DNA of 64,000 nucleotides from G965197405 sp965197405 (GTDB taxonomy: Bacteria; Chloroflexota; Dehalococcoidia; Lucifugimonadales; JAGWBF01). The stretch is taken from NCBI GenBank assembly GCA_965197405.1, contig OZ240206.1, positions 3,162,001-3,226,000 on the forward strand. Reading direction: 5' to 3'. The notes beneath the pieces are model-generated. The model was not told the DNA's origin, searched no databases, and saw nothing but the letters and a program-made list of their open reading frames with translations. Positions 33,387-42,105 of the stretch are shown piece after piece; position 1 is the first letter of the stretch; every line of letters begins with the position of its first letter. Both the position numbers and the translations under genes were made by a program.

Positions 33387-35081
33387 ATGAAACTTTGGCG
33401 TCCTTCCGTCATAGCCACTGTCATAGTATCCCTCACGTTGGCCCTGGGGTTGGCGGCGTGCGGCGGCGAAGAACCCGCGCCCACCGCCACCACTGCGCCC
33501 ACCGCTCCCGAGGCTACCGCTACGAAAGCGGCGCCCACTCCCACGGCCCCCGCGCCCTCTGAGGCCCCAACGGTTGCCGCGGCGGACCCAACGCCGGTCC
33601 CCACCGCCATGGCGGAGCCGGCCCCGACAGCCACGCCTGAAACGGCAATGTCGGTTCCCGACATCACCGCGGATCCAGACCCAACAGCCATGACGGAACC
33701 CGCAACGCCAGTCCCCGCCGTTACCATGGCGCCAGCCCCGACAGCTATGCCAGGGCCCACGGCGACTCCGGCCCCGCCCTCCGAGACGGGGATGCTCGCC
33801 CAATACGCGTCGGAGCACGCCGGCAGGCCGGGCGCGATTTTCGTGGGCGACCCCATGCAGATAATCGGGCCGCCGCCGCACGAGGGACTGATGTTTCGGG
33901 TGCCCGAAGAGCAGTACATCCAAGGGTCCATGGCCGCTCTGTTCGGCGCGCCGGAGTTGGGCATCCCCGGCCATATGTTCATCTACAACAGCGACTACTA
34001 TCAGGGGCTGATTCAGAAAGCCAATCTGACCAACCCAACCGAGCTGACCTCCTCCGGGGAGAGCATCGAGATTCAACATACCTGCATTGACCGCAATCTG
34101 CCCACGTGCGTGCTGATTCAGGCCCACTGGGCGCCCAACCTGGCGAAGCGCACCAACGGCCAGGTCAAACTTTCGGTAGTCTCGTTCATCGAGTTGGGGC
34201 TGACCGGCGCGGATACCCTGGAACAGGTGAGCAACGGCACACTGGACATGGTAAACATCTATACCGGCTACGTGGCCGGCGCGCTGCCGGCCCTTGAGAT
34301 ACAGTCCCTTTGGGGTATGTCTCCCGGCTGGGAAACCACCTATCAGGTACTGACCGGCTTGGCCCCGGACATAGACGGGATTATCCGCGACGCCACCGGG
34401 GGCAGCCAAGTGTTGAACCGCAACTGGTTCGCCGGCTCCGACCAGTGGTTTTTTGGCAACCAGCCATTAGTGACTCTCGAGAACTTCCAGGGCTTGAAGA
34501 TTCGCTCTCACTCGGCTGCCATGTCGGACTTCATCAAAGGGATGGGGAGCGAGAGCGTATTCCTGGGTCCAGCCGAGATATACCCCGCGCTGGAGCGCGG
34601 TTTAGTTGACGCCGTTGCTACCGCCCTCCTGCTGGCGGCGCCCAACCGGTTGTTCGAGGTGGCGGACTTTATGGCTGGGCCGGTGATTGCCTTTGGGTAC
34701 ACCAACAACGTGGTCAACAAGGACGTTTGGGACGAGATACCGGCGGACTTGCAGCAGATTATCATCGAGGAAGGCGCAAAGGCCGAACTGGAAGGGCTGC
34801 GCCTCGCCCCCTTCCAGAACGTCGTTGCCGTGCAGATTAACCAGCAGCTTGGCGTACAGCCTGTCCCGTTCTCCGAAGATATAGTCCGTCACATCCAGAC
34901 CGTCGTGCTGCCGGAGCACGTCATCCCCGGCTGGCTGCGGCGGCTGGGCTACCCTGGGAAGGGACAGGAGTCCGTCGCCCTATTCAACGAGAAAGTGGGA
35001 CCCTACATAGGACTGAAGGTTGCCGAGGACGGTTCGGTCGAGCAGGCCCGAATCACCAAAGGCTCACGCGCCGAGCAATAG
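33387..35081 (+). CDS. TRAP transporter DctP-type binding lipoprotein
   Basis: A 564-residue exported lipoprotein: lipobox LGLAAC, then an unusually long Pro/Ala/Thr-rich linker to about residue 130, then a DctP domain with the family features AHWAPNLAKRTNGQVKL, DTLEQVSNGTLDMVNIYTGY, LKIRSHSAAMSDFIKGMGSESVFLGPAEIYPALERGLVDA. The conserved Arg of the ligand site is in KIRSH. It binds organic acids outside the cell. No DctQ or DctM permease gene is adjacent, so it is an orphan receptor here. Confidence 0.85.
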   Translation: MKLWRPSVIATVIVSLTLALGLAACGGEEPAPTATTAPTAPEATATKAAPTPTAPAPSEAPTVAAADPTPVPTAMAEPAPTATPETAMSVPDITADPDPTAMTEPATPVPAVTMAPAPTAMPGPTATPAPPSETGMLAQYASEHAGRPGAIFVGDPMQIIGPPPHEGLMFRVPEEQYIQGSMAALFGAPELGIPGHMFIYNSDYYQGLIQKANLTNPTELTSSGESIEIQHTCIDRNLPTCVLIQAHWAPNLAKRTNGQVKLSVVSFIELGLTGADTLEQVSNGTLDMVNIYTGYVAGALPALEIQSLWGMSPGWETTYQVLTGLAPDIDGIIRDATGGSQVLNRNWFAGSDQWFFGNQPLVTLENFQGLKIRSHSAAMSDFIKGMGSESVFLGPAEIYPALERGLVDAVATALLLAAPNRLFEVADFMAGPVIAFGYTNNVVNKDVWDEIPADLQQIIIEEGAKAELEGLRLAPFQNVVAVQINQQLGVQPVPFSEDIVRHIQTVVLPEHVIPGWLRRLGYPGKGQESVALFNEKVGPYIGLKVAEDGSVEQARITKGSRAEQ

Positions 35082-35098
35082 CCCGTCAGCACCCACGT

Positions 35099-35497
35099 TC
35101 ACTCTGTGGCGTCCAGCCGGCTCAGCTGGCCGGGCCAGTTCAGAATGCGCCGGTCGGCGGTCACCAGCTGATGGCCTTCCAGGGCGGTGGCGACGATAAG
35201 GCGGTCCGCCGGGTCGCCATGCATGTCGGTCAGAAGCCCAGCGCGGGCGGCAATTCCGCCATCTATGGAGACCTCAATCAGCCCTTGGTCCAGCAGACTG
35301 CGACGCCAGGCATCCAGATCAAAGCTCAAGTCAAGCTGGCCTTTCTGTACTCGCATACCAACTTCCCAAAAGGATATGGCAGAAACCGCCGCGTCATTCT
35401 CTCGCCGGGCGCCATCGAGCTTCCGGCGGGTCTGCGGTCCCAGCCTCCGGTCATCGACCTGCAACCAAATGACGACATGGGTGTCCAGAAGAATCAA
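35099..35497 (-). CDS. vapC: PIN-domain toxin, VapC type
   Basis: The 132-residue PIN-domain protein has the acidic residues of the nuclease site: Asp5 in LLDTH, Glu in SFWEVGM, and Asp in DPADRLIVATA and TADRRI. It is a probable RNase toxin. The gene overlaps its upstream antitoxin by four bases, the standard type II toxin-antitoxin arrangement. The subgroup (LDTHxxIW, DPADRLI) is the one normally paired with Phd/YefM-type antitoxins. Confidence 0.92.
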   Translation of the reverse strand: MILLDTHVVIWLQVDDRRLGPQTRRKLDGARRENDAAVSAISFWEVGMRVQKGQLDLSFDLDAWRRSLLDQGLIEVSIDGGIAARAGLLTDMHGDPADRLIVATALEGHQLVTADRRILNWPGQLSRLDATE

Positions 35498-35775
35498 AAG
35501 AGGCTCTCCCCCGAGGCATCAGGGTCTGCGAACCACTCCGCAGGCATGGGAGAGACGATGTCGCCGAGAATCTCTATCCTCCCGCGGTCGATGCCAAAGA
35601 GCGTCTTTGGCTTCTCCCGGTATGGCACCAGCCTGGAGACCGGGCGGCCGTTCTTGGTGATGACGATCTCCTCGCCGCTGTCGGCGACCTCGTCCATGAG
35701 TTGGAGGCACCTGGCTTTGAACTCGGAGGCCTTGATCGTCCTGGGTCCGGTTGATTTGTCCTTAGACGTTTCCAT
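35494..35775 (-). CDS. Phd/YefM-type antitoxin
   Basis: The 93-residue protein has the Phd fold signature IKASEFKARCLQLMDEVADSGEEIVITKNGRPVSRLVPY, cited here as the region 15-55, and a C-terminal tail for toxin binding. It should neutralise the VapC downstream and repress the operon. The start at 35775 is chosen because GGAG lies just upstream and the Phd domain follows at normal distance; the longer ORF to 35901 would read through the promoter. Confidence 0.9.
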   Translation of the reverse strand: METSKDKSTGPRTIKASEFKARCLQLMDEVADSGEEIVITKNGRPVSRLVPYREKPKTLFGIDRGRIEILGDIVSPMPAEWFADPDASGESLF

Positions 35776-35799
35776 GCTCCTGTCCTCGTCCGTAAGGCT

Positions 35800-35819
35800 A
35801 CTATAGATTATACTATAGT
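35800..35819 (-). promoter_or_regulatory. Antitoxin operator overlapping the -10 box
   Basis: On the minus strand ACTATAG and CTATAGT form a perfect inverted repeat around TATAAT, a consensus -10. The Phd-type antitoxin gene starts 24 bases downstream. A dyad over the -10 is the expected binding site for the antitoxin or the antitoxin-toxin complex. Half-site-like GACTATGG lies farther upstream. Confidence 0.65.
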
Positions 35820-35854
35820 CACGACCATAGTCATGCTCCATCCTATCTACGGCT

Positions 35855-38833
35855 CTACGGCATGTAATTAGTCCAGGACAGGTTCTTCGACCACTCAACA
35901 ATAACGTGGGGAAGCTCTATCTGGATGCCGTATTCGCCGCCGGTAGCTTTGATCTCGTATCCGGAGCAGGAACGGCTGCTGAAAGGCCTGAAGTGCCACG
36001 TCATTGTGTATTCCAGCATCTCGTAGGTCTCTTCATCCAGGGCCAGGAAAGCGCTCAACGTCTCATCCCGCGACCAGTCCAGGGACATGTACGCGTTGTT
36101 GACCTCAACTGTCAGTCGCACTTCCCCATCGGACCGTGAGACTCCGATGTCTCCCTCGCCGGCGAAGTAGAGAATTCTGGCAAGCATTATGTGGGGACTG
36201 GAAAACGCCTCTCTCCAGTTGGTCTTATCGAAAACCTCGTCGCTGTCAACTTGCAGCCACCGTCCCCCAGACCCGCTCCAGTACTCATCCCTTCCGGTAT
36301 CATCCGTGGCATCAATCAGGTAGAATTGATCAACCCCGTCGTCGAAGTGCACCAACCTCGCGTGAGCGTCCCCAAAGTTCGCTATCTCGTAGTCCGCCCA
36401 CCCGTACTCGTGGGCGCAGCGCCTGCCGCTCCAAGACCCCCTGACCCTGAACCTGGCCGAGCCTGCCTCCTGCAGGGCGACATAGGCGAGCCTGGCGATT
36501 TCATAGGCGTCCGGACCCTCGGCCTGGGTCTGCGGCGGGTCCAGCAGCTCGTCGTTGAACACTATGAGGTCCTCTACCTCCGGCATAGTCATGCCCGGCT
36601 TCACCAGGGGGTGGGAATGCAGGCGAATCAGGGCTTCGTCCATAGAACTCAATACAGGCAAGCTTAGGGCGTTGCGTGTGTTCATTATGCTGGCTGGGTG
36701 TGTCCGGTGGTGTATCGGGACCAAGGCGTGCAGCGCCTCGTGAATCGTTACGTGTCTGTTAAGCTCGTGCAGCAGTCCCATATCCCTCCACCATTCGCTT
36801 TCATTTAGCCATACGCTGAAACTTGCGCTTCGCACCACATCCCCGTAGTTATCAGGCCCTCCACATCCTGCCACTTCCGCGCAGTAGTCAGCATATCCAA
36901 GGCCGATCGCCTGAGATGCCGGAATACCCACGTGCGCCTTCAGGTCGGCGTCTGTCTCTGCATCCACCCACTCAAATTGAAGATTTAGCAGCGGGGACAG
37001 TTCGTCGAGAACTTCTTCTACTATTGCTATATAGTCTTCACGTCCCGTCGCCCACACCATGACCGGCGCATCCTGGTCCCACTTCTCGATGGTCTCAGTC
37101 CCCCAACCCGCACAGTCCCCGTAGTAGCCAATGTTGTCAATGTTGTCGTAGTCCGGCTCCAACACCTTCGGCGGGTCGCTGAAGCACTCCCAGACTTCCC
37201 TGTCCACCCCCAGGATACGTTCGGGGACGTCTATTTCCACCACAGCCGGCCCGTCTCCTCCGTAGTCCATGCGGAACGTCACCGCGCCCGCCGGGACCCG
37301 CAGTGTGAGGGTATCAGCCGCAGCCGGCCCGAATCCATCCAGCAGCGAGATGGCTAGCTCTGCACCGCAGCCGTCTATGGTCATCCCACCCTGCAGACAC
37401 GCGACGGCTATCTCCTGAACGTCCTCAAGCTCGCGATAGCCGTCGTTGCGCAGGGAGGGAGTAAGCTCGACGCTGGCGGTCCCGTCGGACCAGTAGCCGC
37501 TCACCGCCGTTTCGGCCTCCAGGGCCAGCTTGACGGCCGGGTGTTCCGGTACTTCTATGGCGAGTCCCTTGACGTTGGCGTCTCCCCAGGGGTAGCCATC
37601 GTCGGGGGCGCCGGCGAAGACCAGCACCTCAGCCTCACCCTGGGGCAGGATCAGGGGAATCACGCCTCCGGCGGCAGCGCCGGCGGGGACCGACTCCAGG
37701 GCCAGGGTTTGGGAGCATCCACGGGCATGTTCCTCGTCGCATCTGACTCCAAGGGTCATCTGGCCGCTGGGGGCTACTCCCTCATTCGCCACCAGAACGT
37801 CAATCTCAACCATGCCCTCGCCGCTCCGGTCGTAGCCCAGGTGGCGCACCGAATCAATGGTGACCACCAGCTGGACATAGTCCACCGCCGCAATCGCCTC
37901 GGCGGAGTTGTTATCCACCTGAGCTTCGATGGTCTTCGTCGCGGCGCCGAACCTGAAGGTGTATGAGCCGGTCTCGACCTCAAAGGGCAGGGAAACAACA
38001 GCGCTTTCCCCGGGACCCAGCCCGGCGATCACAGCCGCGCTTTCATCTCGACCTGACGGGCCTCCGGGGTCAACGTCTGACCACTCGTCCGGGTCCAGGT
38101 CCCAATCTGCGGATATGACAACCTGCTCGGCGACAAGGTCTCCCCTATTGACCACATTCACCTGGAACTCGATGAAGCCGTTGCCGGTGATACTGTGTTC
38201 CAATATCTCTATGGTGAGGTCAGACGCCTTCGCGTTTACGTCCAGCAAGGCGTCGGAACCGGCGACTCTGACCGCTACCTTGTGGTGGCCCGGCGAAAGC
38301 TCCCGCGTAAAGACGAATGAAGTGACACCACCTCCGGCCAGACGACGGACGATATGCACCACTTCAGGCTCCCCATCGTCCACTATCACTTCCACCGGCA
38401 CGGACGCAATGCCTTCCATCTCGCCCAGGTTACTCACCGCCACCGAGAACTCCGCACTGACGAGGCCGTTACCCCCGCCAGTAAACTCCACGTCGAAGCT
38501 CTCGACGTGGTAGGAGGCCGGCATCGGGGTTGGCGCAGGGGTTGGTCCGGGCGTGGGGGTTGGCGTCACGGTCGGCTCAGGTGCGGACGTAGCCGTGGGC
38601 GTGACGGCCGGCGACGATGCCGGTGTGGTCGTCGGTGCCAGCGTGGGGGTTGGCGTCACGGTCGGCTCAAGTGCGGACGTAGCCGTGGGCGTGATGGTCG
38701 GCGACGATGCCGGCGTGGCCGTCGGTGTCAGCGTAATAGTGGGTTGCGGCTGGTCGCCACACGCCGACAGCAGGGCGGCGGCCATCAAGCATAGCAAGCC
38801 AATCCACCGGGCCCGGTGGGTGGGTTTCCGCAA
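35855..38833 (-). CDS. 992-aa lipoprotein with CARDB-like domains and metzincin-like motif
   Basis: A TTG start with GAGGAGG upstream leads to a signal peptide and lipobox (LLSAC). A Pro/Thr linker follows (residues about 28-108), including a 30-residue tandem duplication. Several beta-rich segments resemble CARDB/COG1470-type adhesion domains (for example VVNRGDLVAEQVVISADW and VLVANEGVAPSGQMTL). Near residue 698 is HEALHALVPIH followed by SIMN, matching a metzincin HExxHxxxxxH zinc site plus Met-turn. Prediction: a membrane-anchored, surface zinc peptidase. The remaining C-terminal 250 residues are unassigned. No family recognised for the whole. Confidence 0.75.
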   Translation of the reverse strand: MRKPTHRARWIGLLCLMAAALLSACGDQPQPTITLTPTATPASSPTITPTATSALEPTVTPTPTLAPTTTPASSPAVTPTATSAPEPTVTPTPTPGPTPAPTPMPASYHVESFDVEFTGGGNGLVSAEFSVAVSNLGEMEGIASVPVEVIVDDGEPEVVHIVRRLAGGGVTSFVFTRELSPGHHKVAVRVAGSDALLDVNAKASDLTIEILEHSITGNGFIEFQVNVVNRGDLVAEQVVISADWDLDPDEWSDVDPGGPSGRDESAAVIAGLGPGESAVVSLPFEVETGSYTFRFGAATKTIEAQVDNNSAEAIAAVDYVQLVVTIDSVRHLGYDRSGEGMVEIDVLVANEGVAPSGQMTLGVRCDEEHARGCSQTLALESVPAGAAAGGVIPLILPQGEAEVLVFAGAPDDGYPWGDANVKGLAIEVPEHPAVKLALEAETAVSGYWSDGTASVELTPSLRNDGYRELEDVQEIAVACLQGGMTIDGCGAELAISLLDGFGPAAADTLTLRVPAGAVTFRMDYGGDGPAVVEIDVPERILGVDREVWECFSDPPKVLEPDYDNIDNIGYYGDCAGWGTETIEKWDQDAPVMVWATGREDYIAIVEEVLDELSPLLNLQFEWVDAETDADLKAHVGIPASQAIGLGYADYCAEVAGCGGPDNYGDVVRSASFSVWLNESEWWRDMGLLHELNRHVTIHEALHALVPIHHRTHPASIMNTRNALSLPVLSSMDEALIRLHSHPLVKPGMTMPEVEDLIVFNDELLDPPQTQAEGPDAYEIARLAYVALQEAGSARFRVRGSWSGRRCAHEYGWADYEIANFGDAHARLVHFDDGVDQFYLIDATDDTGRDEYWSGSGGRWLQVDSDEVFDKTNWREAFSSPHIMLARILYFAGEGDIGVSRSDGEVRLTVEVNNAYMSLDWSRDETLSAFLALDEETYEMLEYTMTWHFRPFSSRSCSGYEIKATGGEYGIQIELPHVIVEWSKNLSWTNYMP
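38551..38730. repeat. Two tandem 90-bp repeats in the lipoprotein linker
   Basis: Positions 38551-38640 and 38641-38730 are near-identical direct repeats, in frame, coding for 30 residues of Pro/Thr-rich linker (SSPxVTPTATSAxEPTVTPTPT). A length-variable spacer between the lipid anchor and the domains is suggested. Confidence 0.8.
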
Positions 38834-39073
38834 GTTGACCTCCTCGCACGAAGGTCCTCGATTTTGTGTAGCTGTGGTGGGCCAGGATGGCTGTACTCAA
38901 TACTGCATCTGAGCTTGTGGCTGCCCTGTGACCATGACGGATTTTACTATGGCCTAAAACTCCGGGTCAATGAAATAACCCCGCGTAGCAGTGTCCTTCA
39001 ATTGTTGCAGGGACACGCGATGTTGTTCAATAATGGAGGCAACCTATGGGAGTGTGGAGACAAGTTGCGGAGT

Positions 39074-39496
39074 ATGAGCAAGGTACTGGTCCTGGCGGCG
39101 TTGGCCGTGCTGGCGCTGGCCCTGGCAGGCTGCTCCGAGGCCGACGACGACTCGTGCCCCGAGGGTTTTGATAGCTGGCTGGGCTATGACCTCTTTTTCG
39201 GGCTGAGTGACAGCGCCGGGAACACGGTGAGCGAGGAGGAATGGCAGGCGTTTCTGGCCGACACCATCACGCCGCGCTTTCTCGACGGACTGACCGTTAT
39301 AGATTTTCGGGGCCAGTGGACGGAGCCAAACGGCAACCTGCAACGGGAACCGGGGAAGCTGGTAGTGGGCCTGCTGGCGGAACCCGGCGATGAGTCGTTG
39401 CGTAAAGTCAACGAAATCTCCGAGGAGTTTGAGCGGAGGTTCAACCAGGACCCGGTCTTCCGCATCGTTCGCGAAGTATGCGCCGGCCTTTCCTGA
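39074..39496 (+). CDS. DUF3574 lipoprotein
   Basis: A 140-residue protein with signal peptide and lipobox (LALAGC), followed by one DUF3574 domain: YDLFFGLSDSAGNTVSEEEWQAFLADTITPRFLDGLTVIDFRGQW and EPGKLVVGLL regions are diagnostic. The function of the family is unknown; it is usually a small secreted or anchored protein. The start at 39074 gives a standard signal peptide; upstream in-frame codons look non-coding. It diverges from the 992-residue lipoprotein. Confidence 0.85.
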   Translation: MSKVLVLAALAVLALALAGCSEADDDSCPEGFDSWLGYDLFFGLSDSAGNTVSEEEWQAFLADTITPRFLDGLTVIDFRGQWTEPNGNLQREPGKLVVGLLAEPGDESLRKVNEISEEFERRFNQDPVFRIVREVCAGLS

Positions 39497-39734
39497 CACC
39501 GGGGCCCCGAGGGCGGACGGTGGTTTTCCGGAGGTCTAGCCTCTGCCCGCAACTCAAAAGCGGTCCACGGCCAGGGCATCCGCGCATCGCTCCGCGTCGT
39601 ACCAGTTGATATGACCCGGACTCTGAAGTACAATTGGGTCGCCAGTCCAATCGGCCTCTTGCGATGACCTTTTCAAAGCTTCCAGGTAGAATCTGACCGC
39701 GTAAAATCCGGCCTACAGGGCCTCCGAGGTGTTA

Positions 39735-40796
39735 ATGGGTGCCCTCTCAGCAATGAGAAGAGTATTGACCAGCTGGTACGTCCTTGTGCCACTCATGTCC
39801 GGCCTGGGCGTGGCGGTGGGCGCCTTGATCTTTGTCTACGCCTTTCCGGGCAAACCCAAGATTGGCGTAATTGACATACCTTACACCGTCATCTCCGAGG
39901 AGTCGTCCTACGTGATTGGTGAGTATATCAACTATGCCCGCCGGGATGATTCCATCAAGGCGGTGGTCATCAAGCTGAGCACTCCCGGCGGGGGCGCCGC
40001 TTCCAGCGAGCGCCTGTACATCGAGACCCGCAAGCTGCGGGAAGAAAAGCCTGTAGTGCTGGTTATGAACGGTCTGGTTGCCAGTGGTGGGTACATGATG
40101 GCTATGGGTGTTACGCATTCCTATGCCAAGGCATCGTCCCTGGTGGGAAACGTGGGGGTAGTTTCCTTTACCGGGCCGTTGGTCCCCCCCTTACCCGAGG
40201 AGAATGTGGTATTCAGCGGCCCCTACAAGCTGGACGGAGCTTCGAGAAGAGACTGGATCGGGACGGTGGACCAGCTAAAGTCGGCCTTCGCTCAGATGGT
40301 GATTAGCGAACGGGGAGACAAGCTGCGTATTTCCCGGGATGAGCTGGTCCAGGGACGCATTTACTCCGGCCTAGAGGCCGTAAGGCTGGGCTTGGCAGAC
40401 GAAGTTGGCGGCGATAGTGACGCTCTCCAGAAGGCGGCGGAACTGGCGGGAATCGCCAACTACGGCCTGGTGGATGTAAATGTGGAGGTGGCGCGGGAGT
40501 TCTTCCGGAAGCTAGAGCGTATTTTCTCGTCCCCGGATGAAGGGAGTAGCCCCGGGCTTGCCGACGCCCTGTCCCTGCTTTCGATGGATTCCAACAGAGG
40601 GGACTCCAACATGGGCGACCCCGTCCTGGAAGCATCCGCAGGGGACTCCAACGGCATGGTGACAAGGCTCCAGGCCCTGCGAGGACTGATGCTGTACGGA
40701 AGGCTGGGTGCAAACCGGGAGGACCCTCTCCCGGAGTTCCCCCTCGATATACGTCGTCCGAACGTTTACTACCTGTACGTGGGATATGGCCCGTAG
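39735..40796 (+). CDS. S49 family (SppA-like) membrane peptidase
   Basis: The 353-residue protein has one N-terminal membrane helix (residues about 15-36) and a ClpP-fold S49 domain. Motifs are KLSTPGGGA (80-88), the nucleophile Ser117 in VASGGYM, and the probable general base Lys165 in SGPYKLDGAS, the Ser/Lys dyad of Bacillus-type SppA. It would cut membrane peptides or signal peptides. The C-terminal 100 residues are low-complexity and unique. GAGG precedes the ATG. The next gene overlaps its stop by 11 bases, so an operon starts here. Confidence 0.85.
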   Translation: MGALSAMRRVLTSWYVLVPLMSGLGVAVGALIFVYAFPGKPKIGVIDIPYTVISEESSYVIGEYINYARRDDSIKAVVIKLSTPGGGAASSERLYIETRKLREEKPVVLVMNGLVASGGYMMAMGVTHSYAKASSLVGNVGVVSFTGPLVPPLPEENVVFSGPYKLDGASRRDWIGTVDQLKSAFAQMVISERGDKLRISRDELVQGRIYSGLEAVRLGLADEVGGDSDALQKAAELAGIANYGLVDVNVEVAREFFRKLERIFSSPDEGSSPGLADALSLLSMDSNRGDSNMGDPVLEASAGDSNGMVTRLQALRGLMLYGRLGANREDPLPEFPLDIRRPNVYYLYVGYGP

Positions 40797-42102
40797 ACTA
40801 GGAATTTTAGCCCTGTTGCCCATATTCGCCGCCGCAGTTTTCGGGGGGGTGTTCTTCTTCTTTTACCGGGGGAACTATGACCCGCCGCCGACTGTAGATG
40901 TCCCCTTTGAACGGATAACCTCGCCCCGTGTCTCCTCGGGCGCTTTCGTAGACTCGCCCACGGCCCAAGTCCGGAGGGGCCTCTTCCTGGTGGACACTAT
41001 GCACGGCAACGCGTTCAGAGAGAGCGAAATCATTACCCTTAGCTCACGGGTTGCCAATCGGGGATATGAGGTGGAGTTCATTGGCGACTCCGGGGACTTT
41101 TATTCCGGCGGAGAAGGGACCCGGCTGCACCGGCTGGAGGAAAAGCTGCGGCGCGCCGACAGCTTCCTGGTTATCCTTCCCCGGGAGGCCTACTCGGAGG
41201 CGGAAGCAGCCCTGGTGGAACGGTTCGTGCAGAAGGGCGGGAAGCTATTGCTGGTTTCGGACCCGACCCGCCCCCATCAGATAAACACCCTGGCCGAGAG
41301 GTTCGGGCTGGACTTCCAACCGGACTACCTCTACAACGTGATTGAATACGACCTGAATTTCCAGAACATTCTCGTTAGAGAGTTCCAACCTGACGAGCTT
41401 ACCACCGGACTGGACGCCATAACCCTGTACACCGCCGGCTCAGTCCGGTCCTCCGGCCCCGGCCTGGCGTTTACCGACGCCAATACCAGGTCCTCGCTCG
41501 TGGAAACCGCCGAGGACCTTTACCCCATCGCCTGGGGCAATAGTCGTAACGTCCTGGCCATTGCGGACTTCACCTTTATGGTCCCTCCCCATAACTCCCT
41601 GCTGGACAATGACAAGCTGATGTCCAACATAGCGGACTACTTCACGGTCAGCGAGCGAGAGTTTGACCTGGCCGACTTCCCACATTTCTATGAGGGCGGC
41701 CTAGAAAACAGCATAGACATCCTGTTGGGGCGGCCGTCCCTTTGGGGCATCGGCACACAGGTCAAGAACGGCCTAGCGGCCCAGCAGGTTTCTTCCCAGA
41801 TTAGCGGGGAGGAAGACGTGAGCCGGGACACGGTGTTCCTGGGGCTCTATGAGGACGCGCTTCAGGTGAGTCAATACCTCCAGGCCGCGGGCATACGCGT
41901 TGACGACACCCTGGGCACTCCTTTCGCTCCGGACCTGGAACCGGAGAGGACGGCCATTACTCTACTCGACCGGAACCAGGACCGGTACGTGCTGGTAGTC
42001 CTGGCCGATACTCCGGGGACTTTGAGGGACGCCGTCAACCGCCTGCTCACCGGCGAATTCAGAGGCGACCTGGTGACCGATTTCGTGGGGGTGCATAAAT
42101 AG
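40786..42102 (+). CDS. DUF4350-like membrane-anchored protein
   Basis: A 438-residue protein with an N-terminal membrane helix (LGILALLPIFAAAVFGGVFFFF) and an extracytoplasmic part. The segment LFLVDTMHGNAFRESEIITLSSRVANRGYEVEFI and GGKLLLVSDPTR match the DUF4350/GATase-like fold of unknown role found in secreted or membrane complexes. It overlaps the S49 peptidase gene by 11 bases and ends three bases before the next lipoprotein gene, so all three are co-translated. Confidence 0.72.
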   Translation: MARRLGILALLPIFAAAVFGGVFFFFYRGNYDPPPTVDVPFERITSPRVSSGAFVDSPTAQVRRGLFLVDTMHGNAFRESEIITLSSRVANRGYEVEFIGDSGDFYSGGEGTRLHRLEEKLRRADSFLVILPREAYSEAEAALVERFVQKGGKLLLVSDPTRPHQINTLAERFGLDFQPDYLYNVIEYDLNFQNILVREFQPDELTTGLDAITLYTAGSVRSSGPGLAFTDANTRSSLVETAEDLYPIAWGNSRNVLAIADFTFMVPPHNSLLDNDKLMSNIADYFTVSEREFDLADFPHFYEGGLENSIDILLGRPSLWGIGTQVKNGLAAQQVSSQISGEEDVSRDTVFLGLYEDALQVSQYLQAAGIRVDDTLGTPFAPDLEPERTAITLLDRNQDRYVLVVLADTPGTLRDAVNRLLTGEFRGDLVTDFVGVHK

Positions 42103-42105
42103 TCC

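Noticed and set aside
38551..38730. Tandem repeats as a CRISPR-like array
   Set aside because: Two head-to-tail 90-bp copies without spacers, in frame in a Pro/Thr linker; this is protein-level repetition.
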